This document shows, in pieces, positions 40,312 to 48,074 of a DNA stretch of 51,749 nt. Each line of letters begins with the position of its first letter. Position 1 is the first letter of the stretch. The notes under the pieces were generated by a model. The model did not search any database. It saw nothing but the letters and a program-made list of their open reading frames with translations, and was not told where the DNA came from. Where the stretch lies: NCBI GenBank assembly GCA_017398685.1, contig JAFQFH010000017.1, forward strand, positions 1-51,749. The letters run 5' to 3'. Source of the stretch: Oscillospiraceae bacterium (GTDB lineage: Bacteria > Bacillota > Clostridia > Oscillospirales > Oscillospiraceae). Made by a program: the position numbers and the translations under genes.

Positions 40312-42006
40312 TTATTCACCCACATCTATTATTTTCCTGACCTTTTCCGGGGCGAGCTTTACAACCTGCCTGTCGTAGCTGATAAGACCGTTCAGCTCGT
40401 CCTCCACGTCGCTGAGTTCGGTGTATATGGCAGCGGCCAGACCCTGCTTCTTTGCAGGAGCAATCTGATTTTGGTAGAGCTCCGTGAGTGCGGCTTCCAG
40501 AGCCTCTTCGGACTTGAAGCGCCTGTAGCCATAGTCTCTTGTGTTGAAGCAGTGGCCCTCGCAGGCCAGATTATAGCCGCCAAATTCGCTTAAAAGCACA
40601 GCTCTGCCCTTCTTGTCTGGCTTGAAGCTGTAGCGGCGGAAGTACACATGGTCGCTTCTCACATCGCTGACGCCCTGATCGTGCCAGCCGGAGGCGTGGT
40701 CAATGGTGCGGGTCTTGTCGAGGGTGAGCACATATTCGTACATTTCCGCAGCGTCAAACTGGCCCCAGCCCTCGTTGAAGGGAACCCAAAGGGCAATACA
40801 GGGGCAGTTATAAAGATGCTCTATCATCTCACGCAGCTCCCGTTTGTACTGTGCGCGCCCCTCGGCATCACTGCGGGCAAAGAGTCTGTAATGATTGTCC
40901 TTAAAGCTGATACCGGTTATAAGCGGGGAGGAGATGGTGAAAAGATTATAGTATCCGCCGCCGTTTATCATGTCCTGCCAGACCAGCATGCCATGCTTGT
41001 CACAGAGATGATACCAGCGCAAAGGCTCCACCTTGATGTGCTTTCTCAGCACGTTGAATCCCATAGCCTTGGCTGTGAGTATGTCAAACTCCATAGCCTC
41101 CTCACAGGCAGGGGTGTACATGCTGTCCGACCAGTAGCCCTGATCCAGAAGCCCGTTGTGGAAGCAGGGCCTGCCGTTGAGGAAAAGGCGCATGATGCCG
41201 TCCTTGTCCTTCTCCACGGAGAATTTGCGCATGGCAAAGTAGCTTTCAAGCTTATCCTCGCCGCAGGTGACGGAGAAATCGTATAAATACGGATCATCCG
41301 GGGACCATGGACGCATATCGGGTACGGGTATGGAGGCGGGCAGGGCATAGCTTTCACCCATAAAATGGGCATAGGCTGTCTCGCTGCCTACGGTTTCTGC
41401 CGCAATCTCAACGGCAGCATTATCAAAGTCCGGCGTGATGCGGAGCTTTTTCACATAGCACTCCGGTACTGCCTCCATCCACACGCTCTGCCAGATACCG
41501 CTCTGGGGAGTGTACCATATGCCGCCGCGCTTTGTATTCTGCTTGCCTCGGCTGTGAGAGCCGGTGTCGCTTATGTCGATTACCCGGACAAGGATATCGG
41601 CCTTGCCGTTGGAAAGGGCTTCGGTGATGTCTGCTTCAAAGGGCAGGTATCCGCCCACATGGCGCACAAGCTCCCGGCCATTGACCCATACCACGGCTTC
41701 CTGATCCACGGCGTCAAAGTGCAGCAGCACCCGCTTGCCTGCAAAGCTTTCGGGAACAGTCACTTCTCTGTGATACCAGAGATATTCGTCGGGGCGCAGA
41801 TTGCGCATAACGCCGGAAAGCTCAGTCTCCGGTGAGAAAGGCACCACGATGCCGCCGTCGTAGCGGGCGGGCGCATTTTCGCTTTTGGTAATGGCGTAAT
41901 CCCATCTGCCGTTGAGGCTCTGCCATGGCTCCCTCACCATCTGAGGTCTGGGATATTCTGGCAGGGGATTATCTCTGGATATTTTATCGGTCCACGGTGT
42001 TTTCAT
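40312..42006 (-). CDS. Glycoside hydrolase family 2 (beta-galactosidase/glucuronidase-like)
   Basis: A 564-residue cytosolic (no signal) GH2 enzyme. The N-terminal sugar-binding jelly roll (~20-190) includes the WYHREVTVPESFAGKRVLLHFDAVD stretch; an immunoglobulin-like part is short; the barrel holds the acid/base motif FNEGWGQFD (Glu in NEG, ~residue 415) and the nucleophile region LLSEFGGYN (Glu, ~485). It is shorter than LacZ and lacks its C-terminal domains, like many Firmicutes GH2 proteins of unassigned specificity. AAGGAG precedes the start. It lies in one operon with the radical SAM gene; the reason is unclear. Confidence 0.88.
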   Translation of the reverse strand: MKTPWTDKISRDNPLPEYPRPQMVREPWQSLNGRWDYAITKSENAPARYDGGIVVPFSPETELSGVMRNLRPDEYLWYHREVTVPESFAGKRVLLHFDAVDQEAVVWVNGRELVRHVGGYLPFEADITEALSNGKADILVRVIDISDTGSHSRGKQNTKRGGIWYTPQSGIWQSVWMEAVPECYVKKLRITPDFDNAAVEIAAETVGSETAYAHFMGESYALPASIPVPDMRPWSPDDPYLYDFSVTCGEDKLESYFAMRKFSVEKDKDGIMRLFLNGRPCFHNGLLDQGYWSDSMYTPACEEAMEFDILTAKAMGFNVLRKHIKVEPLRWYHLCDKHGMLVWQDMINGGGYYNLFTISSPLITGISFKDNHYRLFARSDAEGRAQYKRELREMIEHLYNCPCIALWVPFNEGWGQFDAAEMYEYVLTLDKTRTIDHASGWHDQGVSDVRSDHVYFRRYSFKPDKKGRAVLLSEFGGYNLACEGHCFNTRDYGYRRFKSEEALEAALTELYQNQIAPAKKQGLAAAIYTELSDVEDELNGLISYDRQVVKLAPEKVRKIIDVGE

Positions 42007-42023
42007 ACTCTGTCTCCTTAAAA

Positions 42024-42056
42024 AAACAGCCCGCGCCTTATCTGCACGGGCTGTTT
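42024..42056 (-). terminator. Terminator of the dnaX-ybaB transcript
   Basis: A 10-bp stem AAACAGCCCG / CGGGCTGTTT (42024-42033, 42047-42056) followed on the minus strand by a T-run, 15 nt after the ybaB stop and overlapping the leader of the GH2 gene. Confidence 0.85.
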
Positions 42057-42071
42057 ATACTGCATATCAAC

Positions 42072-42422
42072 TTAGAAAAGTCCCGGCAGGTTGGGCATAC
42101 CGCCCTGAAGTTTTGCCATTGCCTGACTGGTCTTGTCATCGGCCATTTTCAGCGCGCCGTTGACAGCGGCAACTATCATGTCCTGAAGCATTTCAACATC
42201 ATCGGGATCCACCACTTCCGGGTCTATCTCAATGGCCTTGAGAGCTCTGGTGCCAAGGATGGTAGCCTTGACTGCGCCGCCGCCTGCGGTAAACTCAAAC
42301 TCGGTAGACTCCAGCTCCTGCTGCATCTTCAGAAAGTCCTGCTGCATCTTCTGGGCCTGCTTCATCATATTCATCTGGGCGCCGCCACCGGGGAAGCCGC
42401 CGCGAAATCCGCCTTTTGCCAT
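42072..42422 (-). CDS. YbaB/EbfC-family nucleoid-associated protein
   Basis: A 116-residue protein with a Gly-rich N-terminus (MAKGGFRGGFPGGG) and the YbaB core: NMMKQAQKMQQDFLKMQQELE (helix 1), then GGGAVKATILGTRALKAIEIDPEVVDPDDVEMLQDMIVAAVN. It forms dimers that bind DNA. The gene follows dnaX by 19 nt, the widely conserved dnaX-ybaB order; recR, which often comes next, is absent here and a terminator follows instead. Confidence 0.95.
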   Translation of the reverse strand: MAKGGFRGGFPGGGAQMNMMKQAQKMQQDFLKMQQELESTEFEFTAGGGAVKATILGTRALKAIEIDPEVVDPDDVEMLQDMIVAAVNGALKMADDKTSQAMAKLQGGMPNLPGLF

Positions 42423-42441
42423 AATAATTCCTCCGTATTTT

Positions 42442-44082
42442 TTAAATAAAACTTACTTCCTTGAAACTTTTCAGCTCATCCAGACTGCGCTGTACGCCGT
42501 CAGTCTTTTTGAACTCCGACAATATGACCCGTACCTCCCGGCCACAGAGCGAGGCTGCCGCCTGAGCGAATTTACCCAGCACATCCTGTCTGTTCAGCCT
42601 TTCGTACAGGAAGCCGGGGGCAGCATAAATGTTCAGCACATCCCCGTCCATCCGCCCGGTCATTTTCGTCTCATCCGGGAGACTGAACCTTATATTTGGC
42701 GAAAGCTCCGGGGCAGCCTTTTGGCATATCTGCGCCCAGCTAACAGCGGACTCGACCCTGGCTGTGTCAATGGGTTCAGCTTCGTGCTGTTCAGGCTCCG
42801 GCTGCGGTTCAGCTTCCACCGCCTCTGGTGTACGCGGCGGCTCTTCATACATATATTCCGGTTCTTCCGCCAAAACAGGCGGGAACTCAAACTCCGTCTC
42901 AGGCTCAGTCTGGGGCACATAATCTGCCCTGCTGACGATCCCTGATGCAAGCTGGGCCTCCAGCCGCGCCACTCTTGAGCGCAAGGCATTGACGCTTTCA
43001 CCGAGAGTGCTGTCGCAAAGGGAGATGAGACAAAGCTCAACCGTGGTCTTGGGGTTTTTTACGTCCCTGAGACTGTCAAGGTATTTCTGCACTGTTTCCA
43101 TGGCGCAGATAAGCTCCTCAGTCTCCATGCGGCCAGCAAAGCCTTTCAGCGTTTCAGGCTCATATCCGCCGCTGAGAAGCAGAGTTCCCCGCTTGGGGGC
43201 AACCTTGAGCATCAGCACATCACGCAGAAGATCGCTCAGCTCACGAAGAAAGCTGGCGCCGTCCCTGCCGTCCATCCACATTTCGTTGAAATCCGTCAGC
43301 GCCTGCGCGGTGTTGTGCCTTACTATGTGGTCAAGCATGGCTGTTACCCGCCGTTTGCCTGCAAGGCCCATCACCGAGTACACCGTGTCGATTTCTATCC
43401 TGTCATGTGCCGAGCACTGATCCAGAAGACTCAGTGCATCGCGCACACCGCCTTCGGCCAGCCTTGCGATAAGCTCTGCCGCCTCATGGCTGAGATAAAA
43501 GCCCTCTTCCTTGGATATATACTCAAGATACTCCGCTATCTGGGGCGTGTCTATACGGTGGAAGCTGTGTCGCTGGCAGCGGGAGAGAATGGTGGCCGGG
43601 ACCTTCTGAAGCTCGGTTGTGGCCAGAATGAACATCAGATGCTCCGGCGGCTCTTCAAGTATCTTCAAAAGTGCGTTGAAGGCCGAAGTGGAGAGCATAT
43701 GCACCTCGTCTATGATGTACACGCGCTTTTTCACTGCGGCAGGGGAGAATACCGCCTCCTCACGCAAGGCGCGCACATTGTCCACACCGTTGTTGGAAGC
43801 CGCGTCCAGTTCCACCACGTCCAGCACCGTGCCGTCGTTTATGCCCACGCAGGCTGCACACTTTCCGCAGGGGTTGCCGTCCACCGGATCAAGGCAGTTG
43901 ACTGCCTTGGCAAGGATACGGGCGCAGGTGGTCTTACCTGTGCCGCGGGTGCCGATAAAGATATAGGAATGGGAAAGCCGCCCGGCCTTCACCTGATTTT
44001 TCAAAGTGTCCGTCACGTGGGACTGCCCGACTACCTGATCAAAGGTCTGGGGCCTCCACTTGCGGTACAATGCCTGATACAT
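42442..44082 (-). CDS. dnaX: DNA polymerase III subunit gamma/tau
   Basis: A 546-residue clamp-loader ATPase. Start ATG 44082 has AAGGAGGG and begins MYQALYRKWRP, the usual N-terminus; the 41-codon extension runs into the SRP RNA. Walker A GTRGTGKTT (~44-52), the four-Cys zinc module CLDP ... CGKCAAC, Walker B IIDEVHML, sensor-1 ATTE and the arginine-finger SRCQR are present. The C-terminal ~200 residues hold an acidic Pro/Glu-rich linker and the tau-type domain. It loads the sliding clamp and connects polymerases at the fork. Confidence 0.97.
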   Translation of the reverse strand: MYQALYRKWRPQTFDQVVGQSHVTDTLKNQVKAGRLSHSYIFIGTRGTGKTTCARILAKAVNCLDPVDGNPCGKCAACVGINDGTVLDVVELDAASNNGVDNVRALREEAVFSPAAVKKRVYIIDEVHMLSTSAFNALLKILEEPPEHLMFILATTELQKVPATILSRCQRHSFHRIDTPQIAEYLEYISKEEGFYLSHEAAELIARLAEGGVRDALSLLDQCSAHDRIEIDTVYSVMGLAGKRRVTAMLDHIVRHNTAQALTDFNEMWMDGRDGASFLRELSDLLRDVLMLKVAPKRGTLLLSGGYEPETLKGFAGRMETEELICAMETVQKYLDSLRDVKNPKTTVELCLISLCDSTLGESVNALRSRVARLEAQLASGIVSRADYVPQTEPETEFEFPPVLAEEPEYMYEEPPRTPEAVEAEPQPEPEQHEAEPIDTARVESAVSWAQICQKAAPELSPNIRFSLPDETKMTGRMDGDVLNIYAAPGFLYERLNRQDVLGKFAQAAASLCGREVRVILSEFKKTDGVQRSLDELKSFKEVSFI

Positions 44083-44111
44083 GCTCTCCCTCCTTTTGCA
44101 ATAAAATAATA

Positions 44112-44409
44112 GTGGCCCTTGACAAGACTGCACACCCGACTTTGAATAATGCGCTATGCCCGTTACGCCGGCAGCCGGCTCGGATCCGGCAGCCTCACGG
44201 CACACGGAAAGCTCCGCTTAATGCTGCTCGGTTCCCCGCCTGACATGGTTCACGGGTTTCCGTTGCGCGAGACCGGATCGTCATCACTGCTTACCGGGGT
44301 CAGACGACACAGCACACACCCTCGGTCGGGAATTCATCCCTGCTGTAGCGGATTGCAGGCAACAGGGCACCGCTGGCTCCCCGACTAGTGCAGCCTTGTC
44401 AAAAGCCAC
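44112..44409 (-). ncRNA. ffs: Signal recognition particle RNA (large, Firmicutes type)
   Basis: The minus strand reads GGTGCCCTGTTGCCTGC near the 5' side and the highly conserved GTGAACCATGTCAGGCGGGG and ACCGAGCAGCATTAAG in helix 8. The ends pair over about 20 bp (GTGGC..TTGACAAGGCTGCAC with its partner), giving a ~298-nt molecule, the size class with Alu domain found in Firmicutes. The 5' end fits the promoter at 44416-44444. It lies directly upstream of dnaX, a common arrangement. Exact ends are approximate by several nt. Confidence 0.92.
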
Positions 44410-44415
44410 GTTGGT

Positions 44416-44444
44416 ATTTTACTACAAACTTATCATATAATCAA
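44416..44444 (-). promoter_or_regulatory. Promoter of the SRP RNA
   Basis: On the minus strand TTGATT (44439-44444), 17-nt spacer, TAAAAT (44416-44421); the start would fall at about 44409, the first paired base of the RNA. Confidence 0.8.
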
Positions 44445-44456
44445 CGATATTTTTTC

Positions 44457-44484
44457 TTTACAAGATAAAATTATGTGGTATAAT
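44457..44484 (+). promoter_or_regulatory. Promoter of the tRNA locus
   Basis: TTTACA (44457-44462), 16-nt spacer, TATAAT (44479-44484), 38 nt upstream of the tRNA remnant and 150 nt upstream of tRNA-Ala. Confidence 0.65.
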
Positions 44485-44522
44485 AATTTGGCCGCTGAAA
44501 GTGTGGCTTCAAGTCAATATTT

Positions 44523-44550
44523 GGGCCTATAGCTCAGCTGGGAGTCCACC
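44523..44550 (+). pseudogene. tRNA remnant (5' part joined to acceptor end)
   Basis: GGGCCTATAGCTCAGCTGGG followed by AG reads as acceptor plus D-arm of a tRNA, identical over TAGCTCAGCTGGGAG to the intact tRNA downstream. It then jumps to TCCACC, which looks like an acceptor 3' end. The anticodon and T arms are missing, so it cannot fold; an internal deletion is the simplest reading. Confidence 0.65.
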
Positions 44551-44633
44551 CGTGCAAGTTCTATGCCCCACAATCTCAGATGCGAACGCTCCGGCAGGCG
44601 GATGTATCGCATCCCCTCAAAAATTTCATATTC

Positions 44634-44709
44634 GGGCGCGTAGCTCAGCTGGGAGAGCGTACGGTTCGCATCCGTAAGGTCGAGGGTTCGATCCCCTTCG
44701 TGTCCACCA
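44634..44709 (+). tRNA. tRNA-Ala (anticodon CGC)
   Basis: A complete 76-nt cloverleaf with encoded CCA. The anticodon loop is TTCGCAT inside the stem TACGG / CCGTA, giving CGC, which reads GCG (Ala). The acceptor GGGCGCG / CGTGTCC has the G3:U70 pair, the alanine identity element, and discriminator A. D-arm AGCTCAGCTGGGAGAGC and T-arm GAGGGTTCGATCCCCTT are standard. Confidence 0.97.
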
Positions 44710-44712
44710 TTC

Positions 44713-44756
44713 AAAGTTCTGTAAATCTGTTATTTATGCAGATTTACAGAACTTTT
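44713..44756 (+). terminator. Terminator after tRNA-Ala
   Basis: A long stem of about 17 bp (AAGTTCTGTAAATCTG and its complement), 9-nt loop and T-run, starting 4 nt after the tRNA. Confidence 0.9.
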
Positions 44757-44772
44757 TTGATATTTTGCTTTG

Positions 44773-44789
44773 GGATGCGAACCGTGCGC
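44773..44789 (-). repeat. Inverted copy of the tRNA-Ala anticodon arm
   Basis: GGATGCGAACCGT at 44773-44785 is the exact reverse complement of 44661-44673 in the tRNA anticodon arm; the match extends to 16 of 17 nt. It lies between the tRNA terminator and the 3' end of the serine recombinase gene, where an element boundary is expected. Two more GATGCGA heptamers (44579-44585 direct, 44607-44613 inverted) lie upstream of the tRNA. Confidence 0.7.
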
Positions 44790-44812
44790 ATGTATATAGT
44801 TATGTAAACTAA

Positions 44813-46384
44813 TCACAAAGAAAAATTCTTGAATTCATCGAAGGAAACGTTGAATTCTATATCCAGATTGTAGTCGCGGTATACATAGATGGCTTTAACG
44901 AAGTGGGAAATAAACATTTTCTTGGCATCGAAGCTCAGCATATCATAAACATCTGCCCAGCTCTTGAGTCTTTTGTATTCCTCCCGCTCTGCTGACATAC
45001 CGCTTTCCTTTTCATGGAGCTGCCGTTTTGCCTCTTCAAAATTATCGGTAAGGATTCTTATCTGTTCTTTGGCTTCTTCCACAAGCCCACTTATCATGTC
45101 TTCCGGTAAACGGCTCTGACCCCGGATGATTTTTATTATCTCAGCTTGGTAGTCTGAGAGCTCCTTCTGCTTTTCACTGAGCTGGGCATAAGCAATGTTA
45201 TACCTTGCTTTGGCAATATCCAGAGCTTTTTCATGCTGTGCTGCAATTATGCTGTCACAGGGATTTTCTCTTATCTTTTCAAGCTGCATATGGACGACCT
45301 TATCTATTATCCCGTCGAGCTTAGTCACTCCATAACCTGACTGCCCTTCACATTCTCCCGGATGCCGGACATTGTAATGGCACTGGTAGCGCATGCGCGT
45401 CTCTTTTTCTACAGTCCCGTCCCTTCTGGTTCGGTTTCTGCCGCTGGTCGTGAGGGTCAGTCTGTTGCGACAGTGCCCGCAATAAATTTTCCCGGTAAGA
45501 AGGGCCTTGCTTTTCATATTTATCGGTGTATTACTGCGTTGCTGCTTTCTGCCCTGCATAATACTCTGTGCTCTCTCAAACAGCTCCGGCTCTATTATCT
45601 GAAGTGCCGGAATTGCTTTGGACTGTACGTCTCCGTTTTTTATTACGCCTATATAGATTGGGTTTTTCAGCATACGAATTATTGAGGTATTGGGAAAGTT
45701 CCTTCCGTCTTCCCTCATTATTTTATTTTCGGAAAGGAAGCGGCACAGTCTCTGCGCTCCGTAACCCTCATTCACATACTTGTTGAATATGAGTCTTATT
45801 ATCTCCGCAGCGTCTTCGTCAATAACAAGGTCGCTTACCTCTCGGCTTCTCTTATTAACGCGCCCTTGCTTGACTGCTTTATATCCGTATGGCACAGATC
45901 CACCGGTAAAAAGGCCTTCCTCGGTAAGCTGCTCCATGCGGGTCTTCACTCGCACAGAGGTTTTTATGCTCTCGCCGGAGGCCTGCCAATATCTGATGTA
46001 ATTGAGCAGCTTGTCCACATGGCTGTCAAAGCGCTGCTGGCCTTCAACGGCGCTCCATACCTCGACTCCGTTCTTTACAAACCACTCCACGATAAAAGGT
46101 GTCTCATCATCACGTCGGCCCAGACGGTCAAACATATATACAAGGAGAATATCAAAATTACCTTTCACGGCATCTCCCTGTATTTCCTGCACAGCATCCC
46201 GCTCTTTGGCCGAGAGTTTGAAGCCCGAAACGCCCTTTTCATATACTTCTTTGACAATTCGCCATCCGTGATGGCTGTTCACAAACTCACGGCAGAACTG
46301 CTTCTGCATGGGTATATCGTCTTTTTCCACCTGTCCTACAGTGGACACTCTGTATAAACAACAGACTCTTTTATTTTCTTCCAT
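44813..46384 (-). CDS. Large serine recombinase
   Basis: A 523-residue site-specific recombinase. The N-terminal resolvase domain has CCLYRVSTVGQ with the catalytic Ser14, then VYMFDRLGRRDDE with the active-site Arg motif. The Recombinase domain (~150-270) holds PYGYK and NPIYIGVI. A zinc ribbon starts at KIYCGHCRNRL (~310) and ends with YQCHYNVRHPGEC; then a long coiled coil (~390-480) typical of phage/ICE integrases of the TnpX/Int family. ATG 46384 follows AAAGGTG; a GTG three codons earlier is possible. It catalyses integration or excision through a 2-bp staggered cut with a Ser-DNA bond. Its 3' end faces the tRNA-Ala locus. Confidence 0.95.
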   Translation of the reverse strand: MEENKRVCCLYRVSTVGQVEKDDIPMQKQFCREFVNSHHGWRIVKEVYEKGVSGFKLSAKERDAVQEIQGDAVKGNFDILLVYMFDRLGRRDDETPFIVEWFVKNGVEVWSAVEGQQRFDSHVDKLLNYIRYWQASGESIKTSVRVKTRMEQLTEEGLFTGGSVPYGYKAVKQGRVNKRSREVSDLVIDEDAAEIIRLIFNKYVNEGYGAQRLCRFLSENKIMREDGRNFPNTSIIRMLKNPIYIGVIKNGDVQSKAIPALQIIEPELFERAQSIMQGRKQQRSNTPINMKSKALLTGKIYCGHCRNRLTLTTSGRNRTRRDGTVEKETRMRYQCHYNVRHPGECEGQSGYGVTKLDGIIDKVVHMQLEKIRENPCDSIIAAQHEKALDIAKARYNIAYAQLSEKQKELSDYQAEIIKIIRGQSRLPEDMISGLVEEAKEQIRILTDNFEEAKRQLHEKESGMSAEREEYKRLKSWADVYDMLSFDAKKMFISHFVKAIYVYRDYNLDIEFNVSFDEFKNFSL

Positions 46385-46486
46385 AGCACTCACCTTTTAT
46401 ACAAAAAGTCAGCCTATTCTCTATTCAATTATCAAGGTGCACTTTTGTACTTCTATTATCTCATATTTACATCTATTTGCAAATTT

Positions 46487-46642
46487 TCACTCGGTTTTAC
46501 CAGCATTAAACTGTCCCGTCAGCATATCCCTCATTGCCTTTATCAGCTCTGGCCTGCTTTCGGTTCCATAACAGATATTAACTATATTTCCATCTATTTC
46601 TATTGTTTCCTTATGTTCTGTTCTCTCCTTGGTTTCCTTCAT
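46487..46642 (-). CDS. Small protein of unknown function upstream of the recombinase
   Basis: A 51-residue charged protein (MKETKERTEHKETIEIDGNI then VNICYGTESRPELIKAMRDM). The start has a modest GAGG site. It reads in the same direction as the serine recombinase and ends 102 nt before it, so a role as an accessory or directionality factor is conceivable but not shown. It has a beta-beta-alpha look by eye (strands IEIDGNIVNICYG, helix PELIKAMRDML). I do not recognise the family. Confidence 0.5.
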   Translation of the reverse strand: MKETKERTEHKETIEIDGNIVNICYGTESRPELIKAMRDMLTGQFNAGKTE

Positions 46643-47057
46643 ACCCAACCTCAGTATTGCGTCTCACGGTGAGACGCATTTTTCGACAAAGGGCGTACTA
46701 TCTTGCAGTACAGCCCGGGGATTTCACATTCATTTTCTGAAGCAAGTCGGACGGTGGCCAGCATATCCACTCCATAGGACTCTCACCTCCCCCCATGCTT
46801 ATGGCGGGGCGCTCTACTCTGTGACGTGTAGCCAGCGCAAGTATCATTATCAGCATATGCATCTCATGGCCCACAGATTTGCCAAAACTGTATTGCGGTG
46901 TTGGTGTTTATCGCAAGCGCACCCACCGTTCGGCTCCTCACATATGCTTTGTGCCCGGTTGCTCTATTCAATTGTATGGCTTTTATTATCGACTGAGTGT
47001 CAGCCTGTCAAAGCGCACCGCATTGATGCGCTTTAGCCGACGGGCGCTCTCAGTATC
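46643..47057. other. Gene-poor stretch with hairpins and a 0A-box-like site
   Basis: About 415 bp without a convincing gene. It holds a perfect 9-bp hairpin (46658-46666 / 46670-46678), followed by T5 on the plus strand. Next to it is TTTGTCGAAAAA on the minus strand (46679-46690), matching the Spo0A box core TGTCGAA. A second 8-bp stem lies at 47010-47017 / 47027-47034. A possible 25-codon minus-strand ORF (46698-46775) follows a strong GGGGGGAGG site, but nothing else supports it. The 135-codon plus-strand frame across this stretch has no ribosome site or recognisable content. Confidence 0.45.
46679..46690 (-). promoter_or_regulatory. Putative Spo0A-type box
   Basis: TTTGTCGAAAAA on the minus strand contains the full 0A-box core TGTCGAA. 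It lies 37 nt upstream of the 51-aa ORF that precedes the recombinase and ~370 nt from the 3' end of a Spo0A_C gene. Binding by that protein is inferred. Confidence 0.4.
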
Positions 47058-47414
47058 TTAGCTGCGCTCATAGGCACCATAGCGCAAATATGCAACAAGG
47101 ATGTCAATAAACTCGCTGTTAGTGGGTATCTTCTCAAGCTGAATGCCTGCGACACGGTTTATATCCGAGTGGTCATGTCTGTCCCAACAGGAAGCGATGA
47201 CCGTTCTGATGGCATGCTCAACAGAAGCAGGCTTTACCCCGAAGTGCTTTGCAGCATCAGGGTATGCACATTTAGTTAGCCAGTAATGCTCACCCGGACT
47301 CTGGAGAATCTTGTTGACTATGAAAACGATATAGTTAAACCCCACCAGTCTGCCAGAAGCCCCTATACTTCGGAGAAGCTTTGCTACATCTTGTGTCCCT
47401 GTTTGCTTATACAT
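47058..47414 (-). CDS. Stand-alone Spo0A C-terminal (effector) domain protein
   Basis: A 118-residue protein that matches the DNA-binding C-terminal domain of Spo0A and has no receiver domain. Visible family marks: DVAKLLRSIGASGRLVGFNYI (helix A region), KCAYPDAAKHFGVKPASVEHAIRTVI, which carries the recognition helix (compare the SRVERAIRHAIE of Spo0A), and the C-terminal PTNSEFIDILVAYLR. AGGAG precedes ATG 47414. Without a phospho-acceptor domain it should bind 0A-type boxes constitutively or under its own expression control. It lies within AT-rich accessory DNA next to a recombinase, suggesting an element-borne regulator that reads or mimics the host sporulation network. Confidence 0.85.
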   Translation of the reverse strand: MYKQTGTQDVAKLLRSIGASGRLVGFNYIVFIVNKILQSPGEHYWLTKCAYPDAAKHFGVKPASVEHAIRTVIASCWDRHDHSDINRVAGIQLEKIPTNSEFIDILVAYLRYGAYERS

Positions 47415-47640
47415 TTTTTTCTCCTGACTATGTAAATTTGATGTTTCCTTGCTTATATGATACCGTAATTTAGCGTTTTTTGTTGTTCAACCGTTCGAGA
47501 TATACCCATATTAAACCTTGTTTTGCATGTGAAATTATACAGTATCCGACATTTTTATACGAAACTCTATATTTCCTGTCTCAGCAGGACACCTATATTA
47601 AAATATAGATAAAATCATTATTCTGATAAATTCACCGATT

Positions 47641-47666
47641 CAAACCGATACTGTAGAATTGGTTTG
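47641..47666. repeat. Inverted repeat in the XRE gene leader
   Basis: CAAACCGAT (47641-47649) pairs with ATTGGTTTG (47658-47666), 8 of 9 bp, ending at the GAGGTG ribosome site of the XRE gene. It could be the autoregulatory operator or an mRNA hairpin. The rest of the 264-bp gap 47415-47678 holds promoter-like TATAAT (minus strand, upstream of the Spo0A_C gene) and no gene. Confidence 0.5.
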
Positions 47667-47678
47667 AGGTGAAGATAA

Positions 47679-48029
47679 ATGGCGGATTATTCCAAATCAC
47701 TGGGAGAAGTTGTTTACAGAGAGCGTAAGGCTCAAAAAATTACACAGGCACAGCGTGCGGAGTTGGCAGGCACTACTGAGCAGACAATTAGAAAGATTGA
47801 GCACAACAACTCCAACCTCCAAATGAGTGTATTGTTTCCATTACTTAGAGCGTTACATATAGATCCTATGGAGATTTTCTATCCCGAAGCTGCTCAGGAA
47901 ACAAGTGCAAAAAAACAGCTTGATATGCTTGTTGCCCAGTGCAGTGAGGCTCAGTTGGAAGCCATTATCCCTATAGTCAGTGCCGCTATTGAAGTATTCC
48001 AAGGCAATCTTGTTGCGGCAATTAAATAA
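47679..48029 (+). CDS. XRE-family helix-turn-helix regulator
   Basis: A 116-residue regulator. Residues ~7-67 are a Cro/CI-type HTH: LGEVVYRERKAQKITQAQRAELAGTTEQTIRKIEHNNSNLQMSVLFPLLRALHIDPMEIFYP, here shown only by its parts TQAQRAELAGT (helix 2) and TEQTIRKIEHN (recognition helix). The C-terminal ~45 residues are a helical tail probably for dimerisation. GAGGTG lies 7 nt before the ATG. It is divergent from the Spo0A_C gene, the usual place for an element's repressor. Target inferred to be the intergenic region. Confidence 0.85.
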   Translation: MADYSKSLGEVVYRERKAQKITQAQRAELAGTTEQTIRKIEHNNSNLQMSVLFPLLRALHIDPMEIFYPEAAQETSAKKQLDMLVAQCSEAQLEAIIPIVSAAIEVFQGNLVAAIK

Positions 48030-48032
48030 AAA

Positions 48033-48070
48033 CAGAGCCTGCATCCTTTTTGTTAAGGAAGCAGGCTCTG
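48033..48070 (+). terminator. Hairpin after the XRE gene
   Basis: A 10-bp stem CAGAGCCTGC / GCAGGCTCTG with an inner TCCTT / AAGGA stem, 3 nt after the stop. The T-tract is weak (GCTTTAT), so termination may be partial. Confidence 0.7.
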
Positions 48071-48074
48071 CGCT

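Noticed and set aside
42442-44082. Programmed frameshift in dnaX to make the short gamma form
   Set aside because: I see no E. coli-type A-AAA-AAG slippery run followed by a stop and stem in the expected region.
44083-44205. Upstream extension of dnaX
   Set aside because: It overlaps the SRP RNA and lacks a ribosome site; ATG 44082 has AAGGAGGG.
44514-44714. A 66-codon minus-strand frame over the tRNA region (reading GDRTLDLTDANRTLSQLSYAPE)
   Set aside because: This is the well-known spurious translation of tRNA genes; the tRNA-Ala fold explains the bases fully.
46698-46775. A 25-codon minus-strand ORF with a very strong ribosome site
   Set aside because: Too short to support without conservation; mentioned only as part of the gene-poor stretch.
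46629-47036. A 135-codon plus-strand frame between the recombinase and the Spo0A_C gene
   Set aside because: No ribosome site, Cys/His/Ser-rich shadow-like composition, and it crosses a terminator-like hairpin.
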